DNA of 64,000 nucleotides, taken from NCBI RefSeq assembly GCF_910592395.1, contig NC_088317.1:11782001-11846000 (forward strand). The letters run 5' to 3'. This document shows, piece by piece, positions 32,872-43,733 of this stretch. The DNA comes from Lineus longissimus. Lineage: Eukaryota; Nemertea; Pilidiophora; Heteronemertea; Lineidae. The notes under the pieces were generated by a model. The model saw only the letters and a list, made by a program, of their open reading frames with translations, was not told where the DNA came from and did no database searches. The position numbers and the translations under genes are program-made. The stretch's first letter is position 1; every line of letters begins with the position of its first letter.

Positions 32872-33399
32872 CACTATCATCAAAGAAGGTGAGTTATCCT
32901 TTAAATGTGTAATCTGTTATGTATTCTCTCAGATGACGCAATCAAAGTGGTATGGATAATTCCAATTCCAAGGCCAACCACGTGTTGACCTGATTATACA
33001 TGATTGGTAGTTGAGCTTAATCATATGGGGGATTCCCCTGTGCAAACAACTGCAGCAAGACTTGATATTGTACGTATGCACTCAAAGTAACAGTTTTTCA
33101 TTAATTGCAGCAAATGAAAATGTTGCTGAATTTGATGGAATGGTAAGTAGGTGTAACTATTCTGCTTTGCATTCATTCACATTAGCTGGCTAGTTTTATC
33201 TAGGAAAATGACACCCCTGGTAGAAATTACGTTAATTCGATTCAATCATGATTCTTGTCTCATACAACTGTATATTCCCTTTTTTTCAACAAATCAACTT
33301 TGATGAAATATTCTCAATACCGGACCATTCACCGGCACCAATGCCGGATCTATCACTGTCACCAGTGAGCAATGATGCAACAGTAAAATCTTCTTGAAA
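32872..33399 (+). other. Further splice-like mini-exons of the 26.4-kb type
   Basis: aaagaaggtgagttatcc with taaatgtgtaatctgt (about 32,883-32,925) repeats the donor half of the 26.4-kb cassettes. An acceptor attgcag at about 33,104-33,110 is followed by 32 bases (ANENVAEFDGM) and gtaagtagg. Around 33,297-33,399 a frame reads FDEIFSIPDHSPAPMPDLSL and stops, as a possible last exon. Together these suggest an unknown acidic protein gene whose cassettes flank the 27.3-31.3 kb gene. Confidence 0.35.
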
Positions 33400-33593
33400 T
33401 TAGTACACACTTCAAAAGATTTCTTTTCAACAGTTCTGAATTGAACTTGATGCATATGCTATCCTGATCAAATTTGTCCAGTTCATGAGCGTCTTCTAAA
33501 TGTGTGATTAAACCAAATCCTTGCAGGGAGCCAAAAGTACTTACAGTACAAATTAAAATTGCTTGGAGCAGTCCTAGCCTATATACCACTTTG

Positions 33594-33724
33594 TAATGAA
33601 ACGGCCAAGGGCCATTGTGCTCACCGTATAGATATTTGGTGGCTAGGAATTCATCCTGGTTAAGAAACATGCAACATGTATAGTATATAGGTCAAACCAA
33701 AGTCGGTACGACATGTGATGTATC
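33594..33724. repeat. Left half of a TGGCC-hairpin repeat split by BEL/Pao 2
   Basis: Matches 1264-1413 (gccattgtgctcacc through gacatgtgatgtatc). The next bases of the family (tggagtaagtaccataa) appear on the far side of BEL/Pao 2 at about 37,379, so the two are halves of one repeat. Confidence 0.75.
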
Positions 33725-34002
33725 TGTGGTAACTGGTGCCCATCACTTGACTTGTATAATGTATTAATCCTCCACTCATGTCATGATTGACAGCTTCCTT
33801 AATCTTTATCACTATACGATCACACCCTCTTTAATATTGACCAATCATGTTAATTGTTTGTAGTATTATTGTAACCTTTTGTCTTGTTTTATGAATTATA
33901 GTTAGTCACATTTTTGGAACCATGGCGTTCACTTCATTCCTTGCATGAACTTATTCATTATCTTTCCATCAGATCCTACTCTTTGTGCCACTAAGGCGCA
34001 CA
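33725..34002 (+). repeat. 5' LTR of BEL/Pao 2
   Basis: From TGTGGTAACTGG to AAGGCGCACA, bounded on the right by the ttggtgccgtgac primer-binding block at 34,003 that BEL/Pao 1 also has. No 3' copy exists in the window, so the left border rests on the TG and the break in the flanking repeat. Confidence 0.7.
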
Positions 34003-34020
34003 TTGGTGCCGTGACCAGGA
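34003..34020 (+). promoter_or_regulatory. Primer-binding site of BEL/Pao 2
   Basis: ttggtgccgtgaccagga directly after the LTR; 13 bases are shared with BEL/Pao 1. Confidence 0.65.
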
Positions 34021-34038
34021 TCTACTCTCAATTTTGAG

Positions 34039-37000
34039 ATGGATAAGTTAAAGCAAAAAGTGCAGAGCCGTCGCGCTCAACTAGACAAACAAATTGCCAA
34101 AGGAAGGGTAATTTGTGACAAACCGGAACTTTCAGATACAGAGGCAGACTTGTTAGAGGCGACAATCAAAATTGTGACCACTAAACTCGAAGTGATTGAA
34201 GGAATACACGAGAAGATATTGGACAAACTGCTCGGCACCGAGGACTATGGTACTGTATTCGAGAGTCTGATGATTATGTGATTCGAATAAACGAGGACAT
34301 TAAGTGTTTCAAAGGCTTTCTTGAACGAAAACGACCACAGACGAACGTGGATACTTCACTGAGTGTTGCCTCCGGCGCAGCCGTAAGTACAACATCATTT
34401 ACGTCGCATAAACCAAAAACTGTCAATTTGCCGAAATTACAACTGATCACGTTCGAAGGGGACATTCTACGATGGCAAAGCTTCATAGATTCGTTTGAAG
34501 CTGCCATTGACAAGAATTCAGCATTGGAGAATATCCAGAAGTTCCAATATCTCCGTGCCCAGCTGAAGGGTGAGGCAGCTCTCGTTATCTAGGGGCTTCC
34601 CCTGATTAGTGACAATTACACCCACGCCATGGAGATTTTGAAGGAAAGGTATGGACAACAGCACAAGTTACGCAACGCCTACATGAAAGCCTTATGGTGT
34701 CTGCCATCACCAACGGAGACCATTTCATCTCTACAGACCTTCCACGACAATGTCGAGACCTACGTACGGGGACTGCAGGCCATCGGACGCCCAGAATCAC
34801 ACGGGGAACTCCTGATTCCCATCATCACCGAGAAACTACCCGAGGAACTTCTGAGGAATATTTCTAGGGATCACGGTTCAGACAACTGGACACTGAAGGA
34901 GTTATGTGAAGCAATTCGTAAGGAGATATCGGCCATGCGAGCAGGAAAGCGAGGGGATATAAGTTGTGTTAGTCAATCTAATTCAAGTGTGCATGATTAC
35001 TCTGATTTCAGCGCCCCCAGAACCGCATCCGCCCAAGCACTTCTCACCAACGCTAGTGACGCGAAATCGCAATCTCGAAGGCCCTGTGTGTTTTGCAAGG
35101 GAAATCACCGTGCGCTTGATTGCCAAAGGGTTAAAGACCATAATACGCGCTTGGATATCGTTAAGAAAGAGCGCTTGGGTTGGAATTGTTTCAGTAGCAA
35201 ACACATATCCCGCCATTGTGAGTCGCATTTTAAATGCCGCATGTGTTCCGGAAAGCATCACATTACGCTTCACCACGCTACCCTTTTCGCTAATCCGCCG
35301 ACTCCATCAAAATTCGCTGATAAGCCAGCCACTAACGCGAAACCCGCCAACCAAGTCCATACAAACACCGTGGCAACACCAGATGGTGCAGAGACCCTGA
35401 ACTCAATCCTCCTAAAAACCGCATGTGTGAACATAAAATCCAATCTATCCTCCACTAGAACCAATATTCTATTTGATGAGGGCTCAACTAAATCCTTCGT
35501 TACGTCAGAGTTGGCCGACCAGTTACAACTTAAGCCGGCTGGGGAGATAACCGTTAACATCGCAACCATTGGTTCAGAACCAACCACTCAGAAAGTGAAA
35601 TACGCTGCTGTGAAACAACAAGCGGATCTCACATTAAAGTCAACGCATTAATTGTGCCGACCATATGCGCCCCGTTGAACAACCGCGTAACTGCAGACGT
35701 TCTCAACCTCCCGCACATTCGTGGCCTAAGATTAGGGCAACCAATCACAGTTCAGAACTCACTTAGCATTTCAGTTCTGATAGGCGTCGATTTCTACTGG
35801 CAGTTCGTTGGAAACCACGTGCTAAAAGGGGATGGCCCCACCGCTGTTTCGTCCGCTCTTGGTTACCTTTTGTCTGGACCTACGTCACGTGACACCGCAA
35901 CCTTCCCAACGGAAGTGAGAAGTTTTCAAGTGATGGTTACATCACCAACGCTCGAATCCGCAAACACTGATCCTTTAACCAAATTATGGGATCTAGAAAG
36001 CATTGGCATTAGGCCTAGTGAACAAACTTGTGAAGCTTCCGATGACTTTGAAACATTTTGCGCTGAGAACATTGAAAAACGTGAGAAACAGTATTTCTCC
36101 AGACTACCATGGAAACCTGATCACCCGCACCTACCGACCAACTTCAATGTTGCCAACGCGCGCACTAGAAACTTGGTTAGGCACCTCCCACCTGATACCA
36201 TCAAAATCTATGACCGCATCATAAATGAACAGGAACAACGTGGCTTCATTGAACGCGTATTGAATGATGACAACCGATTGGGTCATTATCTACCGCATCG
36301 CTGTGTAAAGAAGGATTCGCCTACCACGCCCATTCGCATAGTTTACGACTGTAGTTGTAAATTCGCAACCACACCAAGCTTGAATGATTGTTTACAAAAA
36401 GGCCCAGAACTTCTCAATGATTTGACAGGCATAATCATGCGTTTCCGCCTTCATCCCATAGCACTAAGTAGTGATATTGAGAAGGCATTTCTTCGTGTTG
36501 GTCTACATGAACAAGCTAGAGATTTCACTAAGTTCCTCTGGTTGTCTAATCCCGAAGAACCAGAGAGTGACTTCATCGTGTACAGGTTCTCATCTGTCCT
36601 ATTCGGTTCAAACGCCAGCCCAGCCATACTAAACGCGGTCATCCGTAAACACCTAAAAGAAAATGACTCTGAAACCGCCAGAGACATTTCCACCAACATT
36701 TACGTGGACAACGTAATCAGTGGTGTTGAAAATGAACAGAATGCGCTAGACTATTTAAACTCAGCAAATCAGTTGGTAGAATCCGGTGGTTTCCATCTCA
36801 GATCATGGGCAACAAACAGCCAACTACTGAAAGAAACTGCAAAAAATGAAGGTGTGCTTGATGACAGTAGCAACGCATCACTTCTTGGTCTGAAATGGGA
36901 TACCGACTTGGATACAATTGGTTTCAAACCTTGTGACATTTCATGTACTCAAACACCAACCAAACGCGAGGTATAGAAAAACGCAAGCTCTGTTTATGAT

Positions 37001-37378
37001 CCATTGGGCCATATGAGTCCCGTAACCATAAGATCGCGGATCTTCATCCAAGCGCTCTGGAAAGAAGGTTTGGAATGGGACGAACCATTGCTAGCAAACC
37101 TCAGTAAAACGTGGAAATCTATCGCTGAAGACTTGAAATTAGCATCTGAACAATGCAAAATGTCGCGACAGTACTTTCCAAACATTGATTCCATCTCAGC
37201 TGAGTCTTGTGAACTCCACGCCTTCGGTGATAGTAGCATAAAAGCTTATGGCGCTTGTGTTTTTCTACGCTGCGGAACAGATACTGCCCTGGTAATTGCA
37301 AAAAAAAGAGTTGCCCCGACGAAACAACTCACAATTCCGCGCTTGGAACTGATGGCCGCCCTATTAGCCGCGCGTGGA
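34039..37378 (+). pseudogene. BEL/Pao 2 Gag-Pol, broken and truncated
   Basis: Gag begins at 34,039 and breaks frame near 34,280. Its DUF1759-like part (FEGDILRWQSF, RYGQQHKL, MKALWCLP) is interrupted by TAG at 34,590-34,592. Cys/His knuckles follow (CVFCKGNHRALDC, CRMCSGKHH, about 35,085-35,275). The protease has ILFDEGSTKSF (about 35,465) and breaks frame near 35,640. RT runs in 35,654-36,976 with IYVDN (about 36,700) and ends at TAG 36,974-36,976. RNase H begins in 37,004-37,378 (LHAFGDSS, VAPTKQLTIPRLELMA). It is clearly the same lineage as BEL/Pao 1 but older, with at least four lesions. Confidence 0.9.
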
Positions 37379-38492
37379 GTACCCACCATAAAAATATCAT
37401 CAAAATGAAATGGCCAGGGCCATTGTGCTCACCTCATGTGGAGGAAAGATGGATAAAGAGCATGGTATTGTGTCATGTAGTGTTAGGTTTGATGTAGGTC
37501 CAAGCAATTACAATTTCCCCAAAATGGCCAATTTACAGTACATTCGACCTCTGTGACCTTGAAAAGTAGGTCAAATCAAAGAAGACCCGGGTGACACATT
37601 GAATGGTTGTTAGAATTAGATGTACCTATGATATAAAATTGGTGCCAATCGGGCAAGTCATTACTAGGAATAATGGCATTTTCAAGAATTTAGGATTTGG
37701 CCCCCTCCCTGGAGGCCAAACGGCAAATCAGATTGCACCAAACTTCGGTACCTGAGATCACCTGACCAAGGGGTACATGTGTACTTAATTTGTGATCAAT
37801 AGTCATTGCAGTTAAGAAACGTGCCATAGTTACGGCCTGACGGCGAATTTACGCCATTTGACCTCTGTGACCTTGACAAGAAGGTCAAATTAAAAACCTG
37901 TGTGACATATACTGTATGGTGGTTAGATGTACCCATGTTATCAAATTGGTGGCAATCGGGCAAGAAGTTAAGGAATAATAACATTTTTAAGGTTTTTGGA
38001 TTTTGCCCCCTGGTGGTCAAGTGGTGAATCATATTGGACCAAACTTCGGTCCCTGAGATTACCTGACTAAGGGGTAAATGTGTACCAAATTTGGTATCAA
38101 TAGTCATTGCAGTTTAGAAACGTGCCATCGTTACATCCCAACGGCCAATTTACACCATTTGACCTCTGTGACCTTGAAAAGGAGGTCAAATCAAAAACCC
38201 GGAGGATATATGATGCACCTTTGCTAGAAGTACCTACCATATTTTTTTCAAAATTTCCCGACTACTATTAAGGGAGATATTGCATATTTTCACTATAACG
38301 TTTGGCCCCCTGGTGGCCAAACCATGAAACGAATCGGACCGAAACATGGTCTCCAAGGTGTCATTATATAAGGGTACATGTGTCCCAAGTTTCAACTCAA
38401 TAGCTCTAACAGTTACGAAACGTGCCCTGCTAACGGACGACGGACGACGGACGACGGACGACGACCTCTGCTAAGAGGTGAGCTAAAAAGTC
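37379..38492. repeat. TGGCC-hairpin repeat with about 300-bp monomers
   Basis: The first bases (ggagtacccaccataaa) complete the repeat split by BEL/Pao 2. A new copy starts at 37,405 with aatggccagggccatt and tgctcacc. Three monomers follow, each with catttgacctctgtgacctt (about 37,545, 37,857, 38,157) and gccccctggtggccaa-like blocks. It ends with cggacga repeats and gaggtgagctaaaa, whose gaggtgagc is complementary to the gctcacctc near its start. Confidence 0.85.
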
Positions 38493-38522
38493 AGTAGTGC
38501 CTTTACAATTTTGTGACAAGAC

Positions 38523-39730
38523 TGTGACAGCAGACATTAGGAACCTAACCCCTTTCATCTATTTACCCTTCTAGTATCCATCAGTGCCACCAGGGTTCCA
38601 AGGCCAACCTATTTACTCCCCCTCAGAGTGTGTGCAGGGGCTGAAAAGTTAATCCCTTGTGCCTTGTATCCCATTGTATGGTTTAACTAATCCAGTTCTT
38701 AGTCATTTTATTTAACTTCTTTCTGGAAGGTCCACACAAAAGCTGCGCTTACACCACGAAATATTGGTGGACCAATTGCACTTACACCACCGCATTGCCG
38801 CAACAAATTGGTTCGGCAATCCATTGCCGATACAAATTGCCGAGCGAATTTGTCCCACCAAGCTTGATGGTCCAAATTCGCCCGGCTTGTTAAAAGCTCG
38901 GCTTTGTCGTGGTGGACGCGCAAATGGATCGGCAATTAGCTAGTTAGATGGTTCGGCTCCAGGCGGCGCTTTCGAAATGGCGCTTTCTGCGCATGCAATT
39001 TATTGTTTGCGCGCCATCTGTAGCCGGATTTTATAACTAGCTGCAGTGCTGGTGTAAGCGCTTGGTGGATTTTCGATTCCCGAACCAAGATTGGTGGTCC
39101 ATTTTCAGGTGGTGTAAGTGCGGCTATAGATTTTATAGGTTTCGTGCTGTTTTTAAGTGTATACTTTAAGAGAGTAACAATCTAAGAGATATATGTACTT
39201 CCTCTTCTTATATAGCTGCTGGACCTACCTGATAACATACATTTTATCCTTCTAAGAATCCATTTTTATCTCTACAAATAAGTGACCCCAGATGCACCAA
39301 CACATTTGTGTTGTAGCAGTTAGAGCTGCCTCACCTTCTAAACCTATTATATTTACAATATCAGACTCAACTACAGTGTTCTGTATAAGGCCCTGTGGAA
39401 GTTTTGAGTTGTGTTAGGGATTAAGCCTTAAATGGTGTGTTTGTTTACATCCATGCACATGCATACATGTACACTGGTTGTATATGTCTATGTATTTGTA
39501 TGCTTCCACAGGTTTTGAGGTTGAGTGTAAGTTAGAGTTGGTTTAAGAAGTGTTTCAAATATTTCTATGGAGTATCTTGTCATATGGGGCAACTTTAGTT
39601 TTGCATTTCTTGCCTCATTTCAGTTTTTTACGTCATCCTTGAATGTTGAAATAAAGATGTCAGTACATAACAAGAACGGGTCTGCTATTTGCTAACCACC
39701 TGGGGAGCCAGAGGCACCAGAGCCGTCACA
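38523..39730 (+). repeat. 5' LTR of BEL/Pao 3, with a MITE inside
   Basis: 1,208 bp. Compared with the 3' LTR it has an extra 385-bp block at 38,741-39,125 and lacks the 166 bp found at about 47,997-48,162 of the 3' LTR. Other differences are scattered substitutions. Confidence 0.92.
38741..39125. mobile_element. MITE inserted in the 5' LTR
   Basis: 385 bp with inverted ends AGCTGCGCTTACACCAC / GTGGTGTAAGTGCGGCT. The empty site in the 3' LTR reads cacATAgatt. Here the flanks are AAA on the left and ATA on the right, compatible with a 3-bp (TWA-like) target duplication with one change. Non-autonomous; the interior is built around repeated ttggtggacca/ttgccga words. Confidence 0.75.
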
Positions 39731-40526
39731 GTAAAAAAACGTGAGCATATCACCAGCATGGCTGAGACACGAGAGATATGCCGTTTGCAGCACCAGAGAG
39801 AATGCATCACTTGCTCCTGCCATGATCAACTGCTGATTGTCAACGCGACTCGGAACGAATAGGCACTATACGAAACTTGGATGAGTACATGTTCAACTTA
39901 TCCCCATCTCGTGTGAGACCAATTCACCAATTAAAAGGTGAACATCCAAGGTTCACTGTGCAGACCAAGAGGTGTCCGTACGATAGTTTTACCATCGAGA
40001 AAATCCATCGCTGATATCAAACTTTAATGCTGAACAATCAATACCTAAATAGTTTCATTCGAAGAAGACTGGCCTCACAGAACTTTTATCAGAGTCAGAG
40101 ACAATTGTGATATCGAACATTTTCACCATGATATTTATTCGCCAAATTTACTGTATATTATGCAACACTGTGTCTATGTTTCTCAGCCTTTCAGCAGCTG
40201 CTCTCATTCTCAGGGGTTTCTTCAAGCGGTAAGTGGTTGCGACCTTGGTACTCTGTTGGCTCACTTTTCATCACTAAGGTTATAAATAAATAGTTAGTTT
40301 CCCATCGTCTGTCTGTCTGGGGAACTCAAAATAACTGGGTTTTTGGTTAGCAAAATAAGAGTTTCTTAGAGTAACTGTTTTCTTTTCCTAGTGTGGGTTA
40401 TTTTTAGAGTACTTAAGAGAGTTTAACCTCCAGGTAAATTTACAGTTTACGTTTAGCGTTTAAAATTTGCATAGCCATTCCCCTATATTTTCTGAGTATG
40501 CTACAGGTTGACTGAAATACAGAAAA

Positions 40527-42760
40527 ATGGACAATCTATCAGCTTCAGGGGGCGATGCCAAAAAGAACACAGCAAATGATGAAAATGCTGCAGCAACAAC
40601 AGAGCCAACACCGCTAGAAAAGCCAAACCAAGATGAAGAGCCTCAAGAGCCTGAGCTAGAGTTAGAGAAGGTTGTGCAAGAATTGTTGGGTGAAGTGGAA
40701 GAGCCAGAAGCCCAAACTGATGGTGTAGACCTTGAACCCTCTTCACAACCCCCAGAGCCAAAGAAAAGTGTTGAGTTTGACTTAGTTGCATCAGGAGGTG
40801 ACCACGACTTAGACGATGACACTACAGAACCTACAGAGACTGAGCAAGAGGCCTTGAGAAGGTAAAATCGCACTCGTAAACTGTCAGAGAAAGCACGCCA
40901 AAATTTAGTTCAAGGCATTCGCACCAAGTTTTGGCACAGATTTAGAGACCTGGAGTCTGGGCTAAAGGATGCTGATGGGCTAAACAGCCAGGATGACATC
41001 AGCCAGTTACCAGACTTCAGAGATGATCTGATTGGTCGATTAGAGACTAAGGCAGATCATATGCACAGAGCATACGTAGAGGTTAGAGACAATGAGTCGC
41101 CCCCCTCTGAAATCAGAAGAGGAGCTGACCTACTCACATCCCGGACGCAACTTCTCATAAGAAAGTTACGCACGTCTAACATCTCAGAGCATGGAGACAA
41201 TGAAAGCTCAGTGTCTTCACGAAAGTCCAAGAGATCTAAGAGTTCATCCCGATCTAGCGTTTCCAGTGCCAGAAAAGAAGCACCCGCCAAAGCTGCGGCA
41301 TTGAGGACCGCCTTAGAGACACAGAGAGAAGAGGATGAAAGAGAAGAAGAGTTACAGAGAATAGAGTTGAAGAGTCGAAACGACGACCCAAGAAGAGGCT
41401 ACAGAAAAGACCAGGAGAGCAGAAGCAGAAGCCAGACTTGTAAAGATGCGGCGGGAAATCGAACACCAGAAGTTGGTGAAGGAACTGAGAATGGAGGAAG
41501 CGTGTCTACAGGTATATGATGAAGATCGCATCAGCCCAAGTCCCATCATGGTGCCAATCCTCTATGAAACACTGCTGCCGATCGCCAAGTCACCAGTTCA
41601 GATGCGAACTCAAGTCGAGTTACAGAAACCTGTAGTTCAGACTAGACACGATGCAGTCATACCAAGACCAGAGATAGCTACACCGCAGAGTGAGCCAAGA
41701 AAGGAATCCACACCACCCCTACGACCAGAGGCGGCTGCCTTTGTGCCGACCCCAAAGAGTGACATCGCTATCTTGGCCGAGGCCCTTGCTGCATGGGTGA
41801 ATCTCGGACGTCTGCCAGCCCCAGAGCCCGCCATCTTTAATGGTGACACACTTCTTTTTCCTGACTGGATGGCTTCATTCACCGCCCTCATCGAAAACCG
41901 GGGCGTCCCTCCCCAAGAGAGAGTCCATTACCTAAAGCGGTATTTGGACGGACCTGCCAGAGAGGCAGTTGGAGGATGCTTCCTACTTAAGAGCCAAGGA
42001 GCATACGAGAAAGCAAAGAAGGTCCTTGAAGAACGATACGGCAGCGAATTTGCCATCTCTGAAGCCTTTCGAAACAAGCTGGATGCATGGCCAAAGTTAC
42101 CAAATCGGGACGGTAAGAGTTTGCGCCAATTCTCAGATTATTTGCAGCAATGCGTCATCGCAATGCACGACATCGCTGGTTTTGAAATCCTTAATGATGT
42201 GCAGGAGAACCAAAAACTCACCCAGAAGCTCCCTGATTGGCTAAAAAATCGCTGGACTCGTGCAGCGGCTAACAAATTAAAAAAGGGTTAGTCACACTTT
42301 TCCATCCTTTTCCAAATTCGCGAGTTACATATTTGAAGAGTCCGAGATCCAATTTTCTCGCTGGACTCCCTGAAGTCCCAATCGCATACGGACACAGATG
42401 CAGAAAAAGGAACGGCCAGGAAAAGGAACCATGCCAAGGTGTTGTCTACATCAACCCAGGAGACAAAGAAGAATTTCACCCAGCAAAACAAGCAAGTGCA
42501 GTGCAACTTCTGCTCAAGGCCATGACACGCAGTTCAGGAATGCAGAACCCTTGCTGCCAAACCGCTCAACGAGCGGTGCGACTTTGTCAAAGCTGGGGCG
42601 TATTGTTTCGGTTGCCTGAAGCAGGGACACATCTCGAAGGAATGCCCGAAATGCAGTGTATGCAAATTATGCAACCGCAAACATCCCACCAGCCTCCACG
42701 AAGATCGCAGTGAGAGTCTGCAAGGAAACAAGCCGAACACCAGAGCGGTTGGTAAAGCAA
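40527..42760 (+). pseudogene. BEL/Pao 3 Gag, multiply broken
   Basis: An acidic N-terminus from the ATG at 40,527 stops at TAA 40,863-40,865. The frame continues in phase after it (Arg/Ser-rich, SSRKSKRSKSSSRSS near 41,220) and shifts near 41,420. A DUF1759-like region (FNGDTLLFPDWMASF, ERYGSEFAI, about 41,840-42,060) ends with TAG at 42,289. Remains of Cys/His knuckles (CFGCLKQGHISKEC, CKLCNRKHPTS) are spread over frames at about 42,500-42,710. Confidence 0.85.
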
Positions 42761-42816
42761 CCATCGATTCGAAAGACGCCAACTGCCGCAACACGTCTGG
42801 CCGTGGTAGAGAGTCG

Positions 42817-43167
42817 ATGTCGTCAATGGTTGTCCCTGTGTGGGTTTCCAGCGAAACAAACCCAGACCAAGAACACCTCACATACGCACTTCTCGATACT
42901 CAGTCGGATACAACGTTTGTGCTCACTGAGACAAGTGAACTAGTATACCCAACATCGGAATGCCTGGCAAATCACTCAAGAGCTGTTGAGTTGAAATTGA
43001 CGACAATGACAGCAACAGAAAAAAGCGTCCCATGTAGGAAGTTACACGGACTAGTCGTTCGTGGATACGAGTCAAGCATCCGCATCCCCCTACGATCCGC
43101 CTATACCAGAGACTACATTCCAATTGAACGGTCACACATACCAACACCAGAGACAGCTCAGAGATGG
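42817..43167 (+). pseudogene. BEL/Pao 3 aspartic protease region
   Basis: Contains ALLDTQSDTTF (about 42,886-42,920), the DUF1758-type retropepsin motif, and runs to the tryptophan codon at 43,165-43,167, where a 566-bp insertion breaks the pol frame. Confidence 0.8.
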
Positions 43168-43733
43168 TGTGACAAAATAGTAGAAAGTAGAAACCCTATT
43201 GTGCATAGGTGGTTAATACCTAAGTCAATATGATCAATATGATTAGGTAATGCTGTTTACCATGTTTATAGGCTTGCTAGGCCTAGGCCCTATAGTGCTT
43301 GAGTTATGTTGACAGAGGTCGAGCGTGCAGACCTTTGGCTGTGTTAGACCAGACAGGGATCTGGCTGTATTTTCTGATAAAAAAGACCTGGACCACGTAA
43401 GTAACGTCGGAATTTCCCATTTTCGTTCGGTTATTTCGCATTTAGTAGATAGGTGTCTTGTAACAGTTTGATTAAGACTTGGTTTGTTCTCTTATACAGC
43501 TTGTTCACCACCACAAAAACCAACGTCCGCGTGGAATACTCTGAAACTCACGGACACGATATATGTACTGGAATCGAGGCATTATAGGAACTTATTCGTG
43601 GAAGAACCGTTAAAGCTCGTGCACTGTGTTTGTTAACCCTAACTGTTGTATACCTGTTTCAATATATGTTTAAAATGAAGACAAAGTTTTCCCTTGATCA
43701 ATGAATGCCGCATCTTGGGCCCAAGTTTGCCAC
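43168..43733. mobile_element. 566-bp insertion in the pol region of BEL/Pao 3
   Basis: agatgg occurs on both sides (43,162-43,167 and 43,734-43,739), and pol sense resumes after the right copy (WPHLEEIADRL). The ends are weakly inverted (gtgacaaaa and, reversed, gtggcaaac). No coding frame. Class unknown. Confidence 0.55.

Larger units (their letters stand above)
33725..37378 (+). mobile_element. BEL/Pao LTR retrotransposon 2, 3'-truncated
   Basis: A 5' LTR of about 278 bp, a primer-binding block, and gag to partial RNase H are present; integrase and the 3' LTR are missing. It lies inside a TGGCC-hairpin repeat whose remainder resumes at about 37,379. The 3' half was therefore deleted together with a few target bases, up to the flanking repeat. 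Confidence 0.85.

Noticed and set aside
40501-41290. Minus-strand frames opposite the BEL/Pao 3 gag
   Set aside because: Shadows caused by the biased Glu/Ser-rich composition of the plus-strand gag.
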